Shown: positions 16,610 through 26,437, counted from the stretch's first letter. The stretch: 45,938 nucleotides of DNA from Pseudomonas sp. NFACC02 (GCF_900110765.1 NZ_FOEO01000042.1:1-45938); one strand, 5' to 3'. Notes: generated from the sequence alone by a model not told the origin. Numbers and translations are program-made.

Positions 16610-17770
16610 TCAGTTGAACAGACTGTAGAAGAACATGCGAATGCTGTCCCACAGGCGGCGGAAGATACCACCTTCTTCGACTCCGTCCATGGCGATGAGA
16701 TTAGCGGTGCGAACGACTTTGTCGTCCAGCTTCACTTCAACCTGACCGATGACGTCGCCCTTGGCGATGGGCGCAACCAGTTTCGGGTTGATGGTCATGC
16801 TGGCCGTCAGCTTCTTCATCTCGCCCTTCGGCATGGTCATGGACAGATCATCCGCCAGACCGGCCTTGACCTGACGCTCGGTGCCTTTCCAGACAGGCGC
16901 CTGAGCCAGTTCGGTGCCCTTCTGATAGAAGGTCTGGGTTTCGAAGAAACGGAAACCATACGTCAGCAGCTTCTGGGTCTCCGCTGCACGAGCCTGCTCG
17001 CTGTTGGTGCCGAACACCACGGCAATCAGACGCATGCCGTCACGAACGGCCGAGGACACCATGCAATAGCCGGCTTCTTCGGTGTGACCGGTTTTCAGAC
17101 CGTCGACGGTCTTGTCACGCCACAGCAGCAGGTTGCGGTTTGGCTGTTTGATGCCGTTCCAGAGAAACTCCTTTTGCGAGTAGATCGCGTAGTGAGCAGG
17201 GTCTTCGTGGATGATCGCACGCGCCAGAATCGCCATGTCATGGGCGGTGGCATAGTGATCAGGGTTCGGCAGGCCGGTAGGGTTCATGAAGTGGCTGTTG
17301 ACCATCCCCAGGTCAGCCGCCGTCTTGTTCATCATGTCGGCGAACGCGTCTTCGCTGCCGGCAATGTGCTCGGACAGTGCAACGCTGGCGTCGTTACCGG
17401 ACTGGATGATAATGCCGTGCAGCAGGTCGCTGACCGTAACCTGACTGCCCACCTTGATGAACATCCGCGAGCCGCCGGTACGCCAGGCGTTCTCGCTGAC
17501 GGTGACCGGGTCGTTCTCACCGATCTGGCCACGGCGGATTTCCAGCGTAGCGATGTACGCGGTCATCAGCTTGGTCAGACTGGCGGGCGGCAGACGCTGA
17601 TCACCGTTGTTTTCGACCAGAACGTTGCCACTGTTGGCATCCATCAACACGTAAGCCTTGGCAGCCAGTTGAGGTGCCGACGGCGTCATCTGTTCTGCTG
17701 CGAACGCGACAGGTGCGGTGAATAGCGGGATTAACAGGCAAAGGCGTTTTGCAAAGGTGGTGATGTTCAT
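16610..17770 (-). CDS. dacA: D-alanyl-D-alanine carboxypeptidase (PBP5/6 type)
   Basis: A 386-residue class C low-molecular-weight PBP that trims the terminal D-Ala from stem pentapeptides. A signal peptide covers about residues 1-25 (AFA-AEQ). The penicillin-binding motifs are S64-LT-K67, S124-G-N126 and K226-T-G228. The C-terminal amphipathic segment ending SIRMFFYSLFN would anchor it to the outer face of the inner membrane. The start was taken at the ATG at 17770, because the signal peptide begins there. P. aeruginosa calls the ortholog at this locus DacC/PBP5. Confidence 0.95.
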   Translation of the reverse strand: MNITTFAKRLCLLIPLFTAPVAFAAEQMTPSAPQLAAKAYVLMDANSGNVLVENNGDQRLPPASLTKLMTAYIATLEIRRGQIGENDPVTVSENAWRTGGSRMFIKVGSQVTVSDLLHGIIIQSGNDASVALSEHIAGSEDAFADMMNKTAADLGMVNSHFMNPTGLPNPDHYATAHDMAILARAIIHEDPAHYAIYSQKEFLWNGIKQPNRNLLLWRDKTVDGLKTGHTEEAGYCMVSSAVRDGMRLIAVVFGTNSEQARAAETQKLLTYGFRFFETQTFYQKGTELAQAPVWKGTERQVKAGLADDLSMTMPKGEMKKLTASMTINPKLVAPIAKGDVIGQVEVKLDDKVVRTANLIAMDGVEEGGIFRRLWDSIRMFFYSLFN

Positions 17771-17965
17771 CCGTCTCTCGAAAATGCTAATGGGCAAACA
17801 TGCCCTTGCGGGCAAAGCGGTGGTGCCGGGCTACCCCGGCAAACGGGCTCACATTCTACAGATGAACCCGTGAAAAGCTGCTGACAACGCATGCTCTGGC
17901 GGCAAGTCGCTTGCCAGGCAGCCTCGATTCGACCCCGTTACCAGGAGCGAATCACTGGTCTGACG

Positions 17966-19003
17966 TCACTGATCCGATGTAACCACGCTTGGCGAGCCAA
18001 GGTTGGCCGACCTTACGCTGTTTTGCAGTTGCTGGGCTTCACCCGGCGTGTCGACCGGCCCCATCCGTACGCGGTAGAGCGTCTGTTGATTGCGCGCTAT
18101 CGAACTCACGAAAACCGGGGCTCGAACCATCCCGCTCAGTTTCGACCTCAGGAGTTCCGCAGCGTCCGGGTTGGCGAAGGCTCCCACCTGGAGAAACAGC
18201 CCAGACGCTTGTCCGGAAGCGTTTTTTTTTGCGTCGATCGGGACCGGCGACACCGGCGCGGCGTGCTGAGCCGGTGGCGGTGTCCACTGTTCGATGGTGC
18301 CCGCCGATGCGGTGATCACTGGCGCTGCGACCGGTGGCGCCTGTCGTGGCGCAGGATTGCTCGCAACCTGAGGCTGATCGAGCATCAACGGCGCAGGCTT
18401 GCCGCGCTGCGCCCAATATTGCGCAGGGTCGATGCCTTCGACCTTGACCCGAGCGGTGCCGATTTCGGCATAACCCAGCTTTTTCGCCGCCGCGTAGGAC
18501 AGGTCGATGATGCGATCCGAATAGAACGGCCCGCGATCGTTGACCCGCAGGATCACCGAGCGGTTATTGTCCAGGTTGGTGACGCGCACGTAACTGGGCA
18601 GCGGCAGCGTTTTGTGCGCGGCGCTCATGCCATACAGGTCATACACTTCACCGTTGGCCGTGTTCTGACCGTGGAATTTGGTGCCGTACCAGGAAGCAGT
18701 CCCGGTCGCGATGTAATGACTGGAGTCGCTGAGCGGGAAATAGGTCTTGCCCAGTACGGTGTACGGGTTGGCCTTGTACGGGCCGGTATGCAGGGTCGGC
18801 ACGGCATCGGGAATACGCGAAACGTCAACGTCCCACCACGGCGCACCGTCTTTGTGGGCACGGTTGATGTCCAGTCCTGGTTGCGCGCGGATGATGTTGC
18901 CCTTCTGGACGGTCGGTCGACTGGTGGAGCAACTGACGACCAGCAATGCCAGCGCCGCGAAGGCCATCAACTTCAATGGTTGTTGCATCGGCAATGACCG
19001 CAT
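17966..19003 (-). CDS. rlpA: RlpA: septal lytic transglycosylase with DPBB and SPOR domains
   Basis: A 345-residue outer-membrane lipoprotein. In P. aeruginosa RlpA cleaves glycan strands lacking stem peptides and promotes daughter-cell separation. The lipobox is LVVSC (C25). A double-psi beta-barrel spans about 110-205 (TGTASWYGTKFHGQNTANGE, ending in NDRGPF...IDLSYAAA), then a Pro/Ala-rich linker and a SPOR domain (about 270-340, LFLQVGAF) that binds denuded septal peptidoglycan. Its ATG overlaps the mltB stop (TAATG), indicating coupling. Confidence 0.96.
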   Translation of the reverse strand: MRSLPMQQPLKLMAFAALALLVVSCSTSRPTVQKGNIIRAQPGLDINRAHKDGAPWWDVDVSRIPDAVPTLHTGPYKANPYTVLGKTYFPLSDSSHYIATGTASWYGTKFHGQNTANGEVYDLYGMSAAHKTLPLPSYVRVTNLDNNRSVILRVNDRGPFYSDRIIDLSYAAAKKLGYAEIGTARVKVEGIDPAQYWAQRGKPAPLMLDQPQVASNPAPRQAPPVAAPVITASAGTIEQWTPPPAQHAAPVSPVPIDAKKNASGQASGLFLQVGAFANPDAAELLRSKLSGMVRAPVFVSSIARNQQTLYRVRMGPVDTPGEAQQLQNSVRSANLGSPSVVTSDQ

Positions 19004-20013
19004 TACTTGACGCCCCGAGCTTGAACTAGCATTTCAGACAGCTGATGCACGGCCATGGCGTACATCACGCTGCGGTTGTAACGCGTGATAGCGTAAAAAT
19101 TCTTCAGACCCATCCAGTATTCAGGGCCATTGTCGCCTTCGAGGCGAAACGCCGTGACTGGCATATCATCGCGCAGCGCATCATGACTCGCCCACCCCAA
19201 GGCTCGCAACTCCCCAACGGTCTTCACTGGCTCGATTCCCGGGCTCAATCCCTCATCGACCCGATCACCGCTCACACTGGCCCGGCTGACCACCGGCTCA
19301 CCGGCGACCCAGCCATGACGCTTGAAGTAGCTGGCGACACTGCCAATGGCATCATCCGGATCGTTCCAGATATTGATGTGACCATCGCCGTCGAAATCCA
19401 CCGCATACGCGCGAAAACTGCTCGGCATGAACTGGGGCAACCCCATCGCGCCCGCGTACGAACCTTTAACGGTCAGCGGGTCAACCTGCTCCTCGCGAGA
19501 CAGCAGCAGGAACTCACGCAGCTCCTTGCGGAAGAATTCGGCACGGGGAGGATAGTCGAAACTCAGCGTCGATAAAGCGTCGATTACCCGGTAATTTCCG
19601 GTATTACGCCCAAAAAAGGTTTCTACGCCGATGATCGCGACGATCACCTGGGCGGGCACGCCATACTCTTGCTCGGCACGCGCCAACGTTGCCTCGTGCT
19701 GTCGCCAGAAGTCTACGCCCCGCGCGATGCGCGCGTCGGTCAGGAACATCGGACGGTAATCTTTCCATGCTTTGACCCGCTCGGCCGGCCGGGAAATCGC
19801 GTCGAGAATCGACTGTTTGCGCTCAACATTACGAAACACTTCGATCAATTGCTCGCCTGCGAATCCATAATCCCGGGTCATGTCACTGACGAACTGGGCG
19901 ACCTGAGGAGAGCCCTCATAGTCACCCGCAAGCGACTCCTGCACTGAACCGAGGATGCCCATCAGACCGACCAGCGGCACATATCGAGCAGCCCAGCCAC
20001 GCACTACTTGCAT
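19003..20013 (-). CDS. mltB: Lytic murein transglycosylase B (SltB1-like)
   Basis: A 336-residue GH103 enzyme with the SLT_2 fold and catalytic glutamate E131 in GVETFFGRNTG. The N-terminus (residues 1-30, cleaving near SLAG-DYEG) looks like an ordinary signal peptide with no lipobox, which fits the soluble periplasmic SltB1 of P. aeruginosa at this locus. The ATG at 20013 was chosen because the signal peptide begins there; an upstream GTG at 20073 would overlap rodA. It is a paralog of the transglycosylase at 13000, without the C-terminal binding domain. Confidence 0.95.
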   Translation of the reverse strand: MQVVRGWAARYVPLVGLMGILGSVQESLAGDYEGSPQVAQFVSDMTRDYGFAGEQLIEVFRNVERKQSILDAISRPAERVKAWKDYRPMFLTDARIARGVDFWRQHEATLARAEQEYGVPAQVIVAIIGVETFFGRNTGNYRVIDALSTLSFDYPPRAEFFRKELREFLLLSREEQVDPLTVKGSYAGAMGLPQFMPSSFRAYAVDFDGDGHINIWNDPDDAIGSVASYFKRHGWVAGEPVVSRASVSGDRVDEGLSPGIEPVKTVGELRALGWASHDALRDDMPVTAFRLEGDNGPEYWMGLKNFYAITRYNRSVMYAMAVHQLSEMLVQARGVK

Positions 20014-20054
20014 TGAGTTCCTGACCTTAAAACCTGAGCGGTTATCCACTTTAA

Positions 20055-21200
20055 TCAAACCTGAGCGATCCACTTGCGATGAGTATGGATCGACATCAAA
20101 ACCCCAAACGCTGACAGCAGCGTCACCAGCGAAGTTCCGCCATAACTAATGAAGGGCAACGGCACGCCCACCACCGGCAGCAAGCCGCTGACCATACCGA
20201 TGTTGACGAAAACATACACAAAAAATGTCATGGTCAGACTGCCCGCGAGCAGCTTGCCGTAGAGCGTCTGCGCCTGAGCCGTGATGACCAGACCGCGACC
20301 GATCAGCAGCAGGTAGATCAGCAACAGGGCACAGATACCCACCAGACCGAACTCCTCGCCCAGCACGGCAATGATGAAGTCGGTGTGGCTTTCCGGGAGG
20401 AAATCCAGGTGAGACTGGGTGCCCAGCAACCAGCCCTTGCCAAAGACCCCGCCTGAGCCGATCGCGGCCTTGGACTGAATGATGTTCCAGCCGGTGCCCA
20501 GCGGATCGCTCTCGGGGTCGAGGAACGTCAGGATGCGCTGCTTCTGATAGTCGTGCATGAAGAAGAACCACATCGCCACCGCAACCGGCACCGCCGCCGC
20601 GATCACGCTGATGATCCAGCGCCAGCGCAGGCCCGCCATGAACAATACGAAGGTCCCGGACGCCAGAATCAGCAACGAGGTGCCAAGGTCCGGCTGACGC
20701 ACGATCAAAATGAACGGCAGCCCGATCAATCCGAGGCTGACAGCCACATGCTTCAGATGCGGAGGCAGAGTGCGCTTGGACAGGTACCAGGCGATGGTCG
20801 CCGGCATGATGATCTTCATGAATTCCGACGGCTGGAAACGGATCACGCCGGGAATGTTGATCCAGCGCGTCGCGCCCATGGCGTTGTGGCCCATGACGTC
20901 CACCGCCACCAGCAACAGCACGCCGAAGACGTAGGCGATCGGCACCCAGCGGGCCATGAAGCGCGGCTCCAGCTGCGCGATCACAAACATCGATACCAGC
21001 CCGATGCCGAACGAGGTGGCCTGCTTGATCAGCAGATCCCAGCTCTTGCCGCTGGCGGAATACAGCACGAACAGGCTGCCCGCCGCCAGTGTCAGCAGCA
21101 GGATCAGCAAAGGGCCGTCGACGTGGATTTTCTGCAGGAAGGTGGCGCGACGGCGCATCACATCTTCGCTGGAGAGGATGCGGTCGAAATTACTCTTCAC
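20055..21200 (-). CDS. rodA: Rod-shape SEDS glycosyltransferase RodA
   Basis: A 381-residue polytopic SEDS-family peptidoglycan polymerase that works with PBP2 in the elongasome. About ten membrane segments are seen. The SEDS signature VGVPLPFISYGGTS lies near the C-terminus (about 345-358), and the conserved periplasmic loop includes the DFIIAVLGEEFG motif. The start shown is GTG at 21200, overlapping mrdA by 11 bp; an ATG 14 codons later is an alternative. Confidence 0.96.
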   Translation of the reverse strand: MKSNFDRILSSEDVMRRRATFLQKIHVDGPLLILLLTLAAGSLFVLYSASGKSWDLLIKQATSFGIGLVSMFVIAQLEPRFMARWVPIAYVFGVLLLVAVDVMGHNAMGATRWINIPGVIRFQPSEFMKIIMPATIAWYLSKRTLPPHLKHVAVSLGLIGLPFILIVRQPDLGTSLLILASGTFVLFMAGLRWRWIISVIAAAVPVAVAMWFFFMHDYQKQRILTFLDPESDPLGTGWNIIQSKAAIGSGGVFGKGWLLGTQSHLDFLPESHTDFIIAVLGEEFGLVGICALLLIYLLLIGRGLVITAQAQTLYGKLLAGSLTMTFFVYVFVNIGMVSGLLPVVGVPLPFISYGGTSLVTLLSAFGVLMSIHTHRKWIAQV

Positions 21201-23091
21201 GGGCCGCGGTCTCCGGAGGCAGTGTATTGCTGGCGTATTCGGGTTTCAGATGACCCTGAGGGTCCAGAAGCCAGGCATCCATGACCTGACGCACGACAGG
21301 TGCAGCGGCGCCGGAGCCCGATTCACCGTTTTCAATCATGACCGCCACCACGATTTTCGGGTTGTCGGCCGGCGCAAAGCCAACGAACAACGCGTGGTCG
21401 CGGTGGCGCTCCTGCACCTTGGAGCGGTCGTACTTCTCACCCTGACGGATTGCGACGACCTGCGCCGTACCGCTCTTGCCCGCGATGCGGTATTGCGCGC
21501 CGATGGCCGCTTTACGCGCGGTACCACGGGCCCCGTGCATCACCTGTTGCATGCCGTGGTTGACCTTGGCCCAGTCCGACGGGTCGCGCAGGACGATATC
21601 GGGCATCGGGTTTTCATCCACCGGTTTCTGGCCTTCGATGGTCCTGGCCAGATGCGGACGGTTCCATTTGCCCTTGTTCGCCACCAGCGCTGTAGCCTGA
21701 GCCAGTTGCAGTGGCGTGGCCTGCATGTAGCCCTGGCCGATACCGAGGATCAATGTTTCGCCCGGGAACCACGCCTGACGCCGAGTGACGCGCTTCCAGT
21801 CACGGGACGGCATCAGACCGGGCGACTCTTCGAACATGTCCAGTGAGACCTTTTGCCCGATGCCGAACTTGTTCAGGTAGGTCGACAGCCTGTCGATGCC
21901 GACCTTGTGCGCCAGGTCATAGAAATAGGTGTCGTTGGACCGCATGATCGCCGTGTCCAGATCGACCCAGCCGTCACCGGTGCGGTTCCAGTTACGGTAT
22001 TTGTGATCGTAGTTGGGCAGCATGTAGTAGCCGGGGTCGAATACTCGAGTACTGGCCGTCACCACGCCCGTGTCGAGGCCGGCGATGGCCACGGCAGGCT
22101 TGATGGTCGAACCCGGCGGGTACAGCCCCCGCAGGATACGGTTGAACAGCGGACGATCCACCGAGTCGCGCAATTCCGAGTAAGCCTTGAAGCTGATGCC
22201 CGTGACAAACAGGTTCGGGTCGAAGCTTGGCTGGCTGACCATCGCCAGCACTTCGCCGGTGTTCGGGTCCAGCGCCACCACGGCGCCACGACGTCCGGCC
22301 AGGGCGGTTTCCGCGGCTTCCTGCAACTGAATATCGAGGCTCAGCACAATGTCCTTGCCCGGCACCGGATCGGTTCGTTTCAGGACCCGCAATACCCGGC
22401 CGCGCGCATTGGTCTCGACTTCCTCGTAGCCCACCTGACCGTGCAGTTCGGGCTCATAGAACCGCTCGATCCCGGTCTTGCCCATGTGATGGGTGCCGCT
22501 GTAGTTCACCGGATCGAGACTTTTCAGCTCCTTCTCGTTGATGCGCCCCATGTACCCCACCGAGTGCGCGAAATGCGCGCCTTGCGGGTAGTGTCGAATC
22601 AACTGCGCGACCACTTCCACGCCCGGCAGGCGGAACTGATTGACCGCGATCCGGGCGATCTGCTCCTCGGTCAGCTCGAACAGGATCGGCACCGGCTCGA
22701 AGGGACGGCGCCCTTGTTTCATGCGTTTTTCGAAGATGATCCGGTCATCCGGTGTCAGCTCCAGCACTTCGACGATCGTATCAAGGACCTTGGCCCACTC
22801 ACCGCCCGCGCGCTCGCGAGTCATGCTCAGGTTGAAGCTGGGCCGGTTGTCCGCGATCACCACGCCATTGCGGTCAAAGATCAGCCCACGACTCGGCGGG
22901 ATCGGTTGCACGTGCACCCGATTGTTTTCCGACAGGGTCGAGTGATAGTCGTACTGGATCACCTGCAGAAAATACAGGCGCGCCACCAACACGCAAATCA
23001 GCACGATGACGGCCACGGCACCGACCACGACTCGGCTGCGCACCAGACGTGCGTCCTTTTCGTGGTCTTTCAGGCGAATCGGCTGAGACAT
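21190..23091 (-). CDS. mrdA: Penicillin-binding protein 2, elongasome transpeptidase
   Basis: A 633-residue class B PBP. One transmembrane helix (about 21-45) is followed by the PBP dimerisation domain and the transpeptidase domain. The catalytic motifs are S328-TI-K331, S385-N-D387 and K539-S-G541. The gene precedes rodA and overlaps it, the usual arrangement for the cell-elongation synthase pair. Length and motifs are standard. Confidence 0.97.
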   Translation of the reverse strand: MSQPIRLKDHEKDARLVRSRVVVGAVAVIVLICVLVARLYFLQVIQYDYHSTLSENNRVHVQPIPPSRGLIFDRNGVVIADNRPSFNLSMTRERAGGEWAKVLDTIVEVLELTPDDRIIFEKRMKQGRRPFEPVPILFELTEEQIARIAVNQFRLPGVEVVAQLIRHYPQGAHFAHSVGYMGRINEKELKSLDPVNYSGTHHMGKTGIERFYEPELHGQVGYEEVETNARGRVLRVLKRTDPVPGKDIVLSLDIQLQEAAETALAGRRGAVVALDPNTGEVLAMVSQPSFDPNLFVTGISFKAYSELRDSVDRPLFNRILRGLYPPGSTIKPAVAIAGLDTGVVTASTRVFDPGYYMLPNYDHKYRNWNRTGDGWVDLDTAIMRSNDTYFYDLAHKVGIDRLSTYLNKFGIGQKVSLDMFEESPGLMPSRDWKRVTRRQAWFPGETLILGIGQGYMQATPLQLAQATALVANKGKWNRPHLARTIEGQKPVDENPMPDIVLRDPSDWAKVNHGMQQVMHGARGTARKAAIGAQYRIAGKSGTAQVVAIRQGEKYDRSKVQERHRDHALFVGFAPADNPKIVVAVMIENGESGSGAAAPVVRQVMDAWLLDPQGHLKPEYASNTLPPETAAREE

Positions 23092-23122
23092 TTAGGGCGT
23101 GTTCACAGTGAAGGCAGCAGCG

Positions 23123-23590
23123 CTACTTGTGATAAGGGTGACCGGACAACACCGTCCAGGCACGATAAATCTGCTCACCGATGAGAATGCGCACCAGCGG
23201 GTGCGGCAATGTCAGCGGCGACAAAGACCAACGCTGCTCGGCACGGGCACAGACTTCCGGCGCCAGCCCTTCCGGGCCACCGACCATCAGGTTGACCGTA
23301 CGCGAATCCAGCCGCCAGCGGTCAAGCTCGACCGACAACTGCTCCGTGCTCCACGGCTTGCCGTGCACTTCGAGGGTGACGATCCGTTCGCCCGGCTGCA
23401 CTTTCGCCAGCATGGCCTCACCCTCCTGACGGATCAGGCGTGCCACGTCGGCGTTTTTGCCACGGGTGTTGAGCGGAATCTCTACCAGTTCCAGCGCCAG
23501 TTCGGATGGCAGACGCTTGGCATATTCGTGCCAACCCTCTTCCACCCATTTGGGCATGCGTGAACCGACAGCAATCAGACGCAGACGCAC
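23123..23590 (-). CDS. rlmH: 23S rRNA (pseudouridine-1915 N3) methyltransferase
   Basis: A 155-residue SPOUT methyltransferase that methylates pseudouridine 1915 in helix 69 of assembled 70S ribosomes. The SAM-binding knot contains the conserved MVGGPEGLA (about 104-112), and the C-terminus ends in the typical RIL..EQIYRAW..L..HPYHK segment. It uses a GTG start and lies 9 bp after rsfS, in the conserved rsfS-rlmH pair. Confidence 0.97.
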   Translation of the reverse strand: MRLRLIAVGSRMPKWVEEGWHEYAKRLPSELALELVEIPLNTRGKNADVARLIRQEGEAMLAKVQPGERIVTLEVHGKPWSTEQLSVELDRWRLDSRTVNLMVGGPEGLAPEVCARAEQRWSLSPLTLPHPLVRILIGEQIYRAWTVLSGHPYHK

Positions 23591-23599
23591 GATGAGCCC

Positions 23600-24025
23600 T
23601 TATTGTTGCTCTTTGTTCAGCTTGGTGAAGTGCTCATGCGCGACTTCCGGGCTGTGGTGTGCAGCACTGGCCGAACGGCTTTGCTCGGCACCGGCCCACA
23701 GACGCTCCAGGTCGTAGAACTGGCGTGCCGAGGCGGTCATCATGTGCACGATCGCGATGTCCAGGTCCAGCAGCACCCAGTCGCTGTCGCCCTTGCCTTC
23801 TTCGCCCAACGGCTTGAGACCTTGCTTTTTGACCTCTTCGCGAACCTTGTCGAGCATCGCGTTGATCTGGCGGTTGGAAGTACCGGTCGCGATGATCATG
23901 TAGTCAGTGATGCTCTGCTTGTCGCGCACGTCCAGCACCTGGATGTCCTGCGCCTTCACGTCTTCCAGGGCATCGGTGATCACTTTGATCATCGGGTTTT
24001 CAATCACTGCATCTTTGTTCGTCAT
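23600..24025 (-). CDS. rsfS: Ribosomal silencing factor RsfS
   Basis: A 141-residue RsfS/Iojap protein that binds uL14 on the 50S subunit and blocks subunit joining in poor nutrient conditions. Conserved features are QDIQVLDV (near 30), the MIIATGTSNRQINAM stretch and the GDSDWVLLDL-D-IAIVHMM region. The C-terminal 30 residues (Ser/Ala/His-rich) extend beyond the E. coli protein. It is preceded by nadD, with a 66-bp gap. Confidence 0.95.
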   Translation of the reverse strand: MTNKDAVIENPMIKVITDALEDVKAQDIQVLDVRDKQSITDYMIIATGTSNRQINAMLDKVREEVKKQGLKPLGEEGKGDSDWVLLDLDIAIVHMMTASARQFYDLERLWAGAEQSRSASAAHHSPEVAHEHFTKLNKEQQ

Positions 24026-24091
24026 ATAAAACTCATTCAGCTCGTATGTTTGGGTATTTCTTCGCGCTCTCGGCAGCGTTGAAACACACCT

Positions 24092-24775
24092 TCAGTTCGA
24101 CGCACGGTACAGCCCGTGCGTATCGATATAGGCCAGTACCGCGTCTGGCACCAGAAAACGTACCGACTTCCCGCTGGCCAGCAGTTGGCGGATCTGGGTG
24201 GCAGACACCGAAAGCGGCGTCTGCCAGACGAATGTAATGTGTCCGCCGGGCCCCTTGAGGGCCTTCGGATCGCTGACCGCCCGCGCCGCCAGCAAGTTAC
24301 GCATGGCGTCCGGCGACTCACTGTCGGCGTCCGGGCGTTGCAGCACCACGATATGGCAGTGCTCCAGCAACTCTTCCCACCGGTGCCAGGAGGGCAGCCC
24401 GCAAAAGGCGTCCCATCCCAACAGCAAAAACAGCTGGTCATCGACGGCCAGTTCAGCGCGCATCGATTCCAGCGTGTCGATGGTGTACGACGGCTTGTCC
24501 CGCAACAGCTCGCGGTCATCCACCGTCAAAGGTGACACGCCCTGGACCGCGCACTGAACCATCGCCAGACGGTCCTGTGCCGAAACACTGGGCGTATCGC
24601 GATGAGGCGGTCGGGCGCTGGGCGTCAGACGCAACTCATCGAGTTCAAGCAGCGCGGCGACTTCCAGCGCGCCGCGCAAATGGCCGATATGGACCGGATC
24701 GAACGTCCCACCCAGCATGCCGATACGCTTCGGCTTGCGTGCAATGGAAGGTTCTCCCCCGGCAGGCTCGATCAC
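24092..24775 (-). CDS. nadD: Nicotinate-nucleotide adenylyltransferase
   Basis: NadD converts nicotinate mononucleotide to deamido-NAD. The nucleotidyltransferase motif GGTFDPVHIGH is present and the C-terminal VSATQIR corresponds to the ISxTxxR motif. The start is uncertain. GTG at 24775 gives 227 residues. A GTG at 24856 gives 254 residues and overlaps proA. The best Shine-Dalgarno (GGGGGAG) instead precedes an ATT codon at 24745, which would give about the 214-217 residues usual for the family. Confidence 0.93.
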   Translation of the reverse strand: MIEPAGGEPSIARKPKRIGMLGGTFDPVHIGHLRGALEVAALLELDELRLTPSARPPHRDTPSVSAQDRLAMVQCAVQGVSPLTVDDRELLRDKPSYTIDTLESMRAELAVDDQLFLLLGWDAFCGLPSWHRWEELLEHCHIVVLQRPDADSESPDAMRNLLAARAVSDPKALKGPGGHITFVWQTPLSVSATQIRQLLASGKSVRFLVPDAVLAYIDTHGLYRASN

Positions 24776-24818
24776 AGCTTTCGCAAGGTTGCCTGCGTGC
24801 TGCCGAATCTCGGCCAAG

Positions 24819-26093
24819 TCAGACAGGCCCCTGCCCGCGCAACTGGCGACCGTCACCGACGACGATGTACTTCTCGCAGGTCAGGCCTTCCAGACCGACC
24901 GGCCCACGGGCGTGAATCTTGTCCGTGGAAATCCCGATCTCGGCACCCAGGCCGTACTCGAAACCGTCGGCGAAGCAGGTGGGCGCGTTGATCATCACCG
25001 AACTGGAGTCGACTTCCGCCATGAAGCGGCGCGTCTGAGACTGAGAATCGGAGAGGATGGCGTCGCTGTGGTGCGAGCCGTAATGATTGATGTGCTCGAT
25101 GGCCTGATCCAGCCCGGTCACCACGCGAATCGACAGAATCGGCGCCAGATACTCGGTGTGCCAGTCCTCTTCGGTCGCCGGGATCGCGTCGATCAGCTCG
25201 CGGGTACGCTCACAACCACGCAGCTCGACCCCTTTTTCGCGGAACTGGGCGGCCATCTGCGGCAGGAAGTCAGCGGCAATCGCCTGATCCACCAGCAGCG
25301 TTTCCATAGCGCCGCAGATGCCGTAGCGATAGGTCTTGGCGTTGAAACAGATGCGCTGCGCAGACGTCAGGTCGGCATGCGCGCTGACGTAGACGTGGCA
25401 GATCCCGTCGAGGTGCTTGATGACCGGCACCTTGGCCTCACGGCTGACGCGCTCGATCAGCCCTTTGCCGCCGCGCGGGACGATGACGTCCACGTATTCA
25501 GGCATGGTGATCAGCGCGCCAACGGCGGCGCGGTCGGTGGTTTCGACCACTTGCACCACGGCAGCCGGCAGGTCGGCTTCGGCCAGACCGCGCTGAATGC
25601 AGGTGGCGATGGCGCGATTTGAGTGAATCGCCTCGGAGCCGCCCCGCAGGATGGTGGCGTTGCCGGACTTCAGGCACAGGCTGGCGGCATCGATGGTCAC
25701 GTTCGGACGCGACTCGTAGATGATACCGACCACGCCCAGCGGCACGCGCATCTTGCCAACCTGAATGCCCGAAGGCTGGAAATTCATGTCGCGGATCGTG
25801 CCCACCGGATCAGGAAGGCTGGCGACCTGACGCAGACCGGCGATCATGCTGTCGATACGAGCCGGGGTCAGGGCGAGGCGTTCAAGCAAGGCAGGTTCCA
25901 GACCATTCGCGCGGCCAGCAGCCAGATCCTGCTCGTTGGCGGCGGTCAGTTCGTCACGGGCAGCATCCAGCGCTGCAGCCGTGGCGGCCAGCGCGCGGTT
26001 TTTCTGCGCCGTACTGGCACGGCCGATCACGCGCGAAGCTTCGCGGGCGGCGCGACCCAGACGGGTCATATAGTCAAGAACGGACTCAGTCAT
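24819..26093 (-). CDS. proA: Glutamate-5-semialdehyde dehydrogenase (gamma-glutamyl phosphate reductase)
   Basis: A 424-residue NADPH-dependent reductase for the second step of proline synthesis. It belongs to the aldehyde dehydrogenase superfamily, with the catalytic Cys in KTYRYGICGAMETLL (about residue 260). Conserved ProA stretches include GVVGIIYESRPNVT, LKSGNATILRGGSEA and VDSSSVMINAP. The length is normal. It is the first gene of the nadD-rsfS-rlmH block on the minus strand. Confidence 0.97.
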   Translation of the reverse strand: MTESVLDYMTRLGRAAREASRVIGRASTAQKNRALAATAAALDAARDELTAANEQDLAAGRANGLEPALLERLALTPARIDSMIAGLRQVASLPDPVGTIRDMNFQPSGIQVGKMRVPLGVVGIIYESRPNVTIDAASLCLKSGNATILRGGSEAIHSNRAIATCIQRGLAEADLPAAVVQVVETTDRAAVGALITMPEYVDVIVPRGGKGLIERVSREAKVPVIKHLDGICHVYVSAHADLTSAQRICFNAKTYRYGICGAMETLLVDQAIAADFLPQMAAQFREKGVELRGCERTRELIDAIPATEEDWHTEYLAPILSIRVVTGLDQAIEHINHYGSHHSDAILSDSQSQTRRFMAEVDSSSVMINAPTCFADGFEYGLGAEIGISTDKIHARGPVGLEGLTCEKYIVVGDGRQLRGQGPV

Positions 26094-26228
26094 GGTCTCA
26101 GAGGTCTTGGCAGAGAAGAAAGCGGCCGATTATAGCTGTCGGGCGGGCTGAACGACAGCGGCGACAGGCGGATGGTCGATATAAGCCGTTTTTGTTCGGT
26201 AAAACCCCGGAGCCCAGGCTTTCAACCC

Positions 26229-26340
26229 TGATCGTTCCCACGCTCTGCGTGGGTAATGCAGCCTTGGACGCTCCGCGTCCGCCGATGATGGACGCGGAGC
26301 GTCACGTTCGGCATTACCACGCAGAGCGTGGAAATGATCA
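26229..26340. repeat. Inverted repeat of the GTTCCCACGCTCTGCGTGGG family
   Basis: The left half GTTCCCACGCTCTGCGTGGG (26234-26253) is mirrored by CCACGCAGAGCGTGG (26317-26331). Between them, GGACGCTCCGCGTCC and GGACGCGGAGCGTC also pair. This is a second, unrelated class of Pseudomonas palindrome. It fills the gap between proA and mpg (26094-26437), which holds no gene that I can support. Confidence 0.8.
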
Positions 26341-26437
26341 CGCGCACGTTGAACCGCCCCAGATACGCCATTCAGGTGCAATTAAGCTCGGCGTTGCTAT
26401 CATCGCGGTCCGATATACCGATACCTCACGCCAAGCC

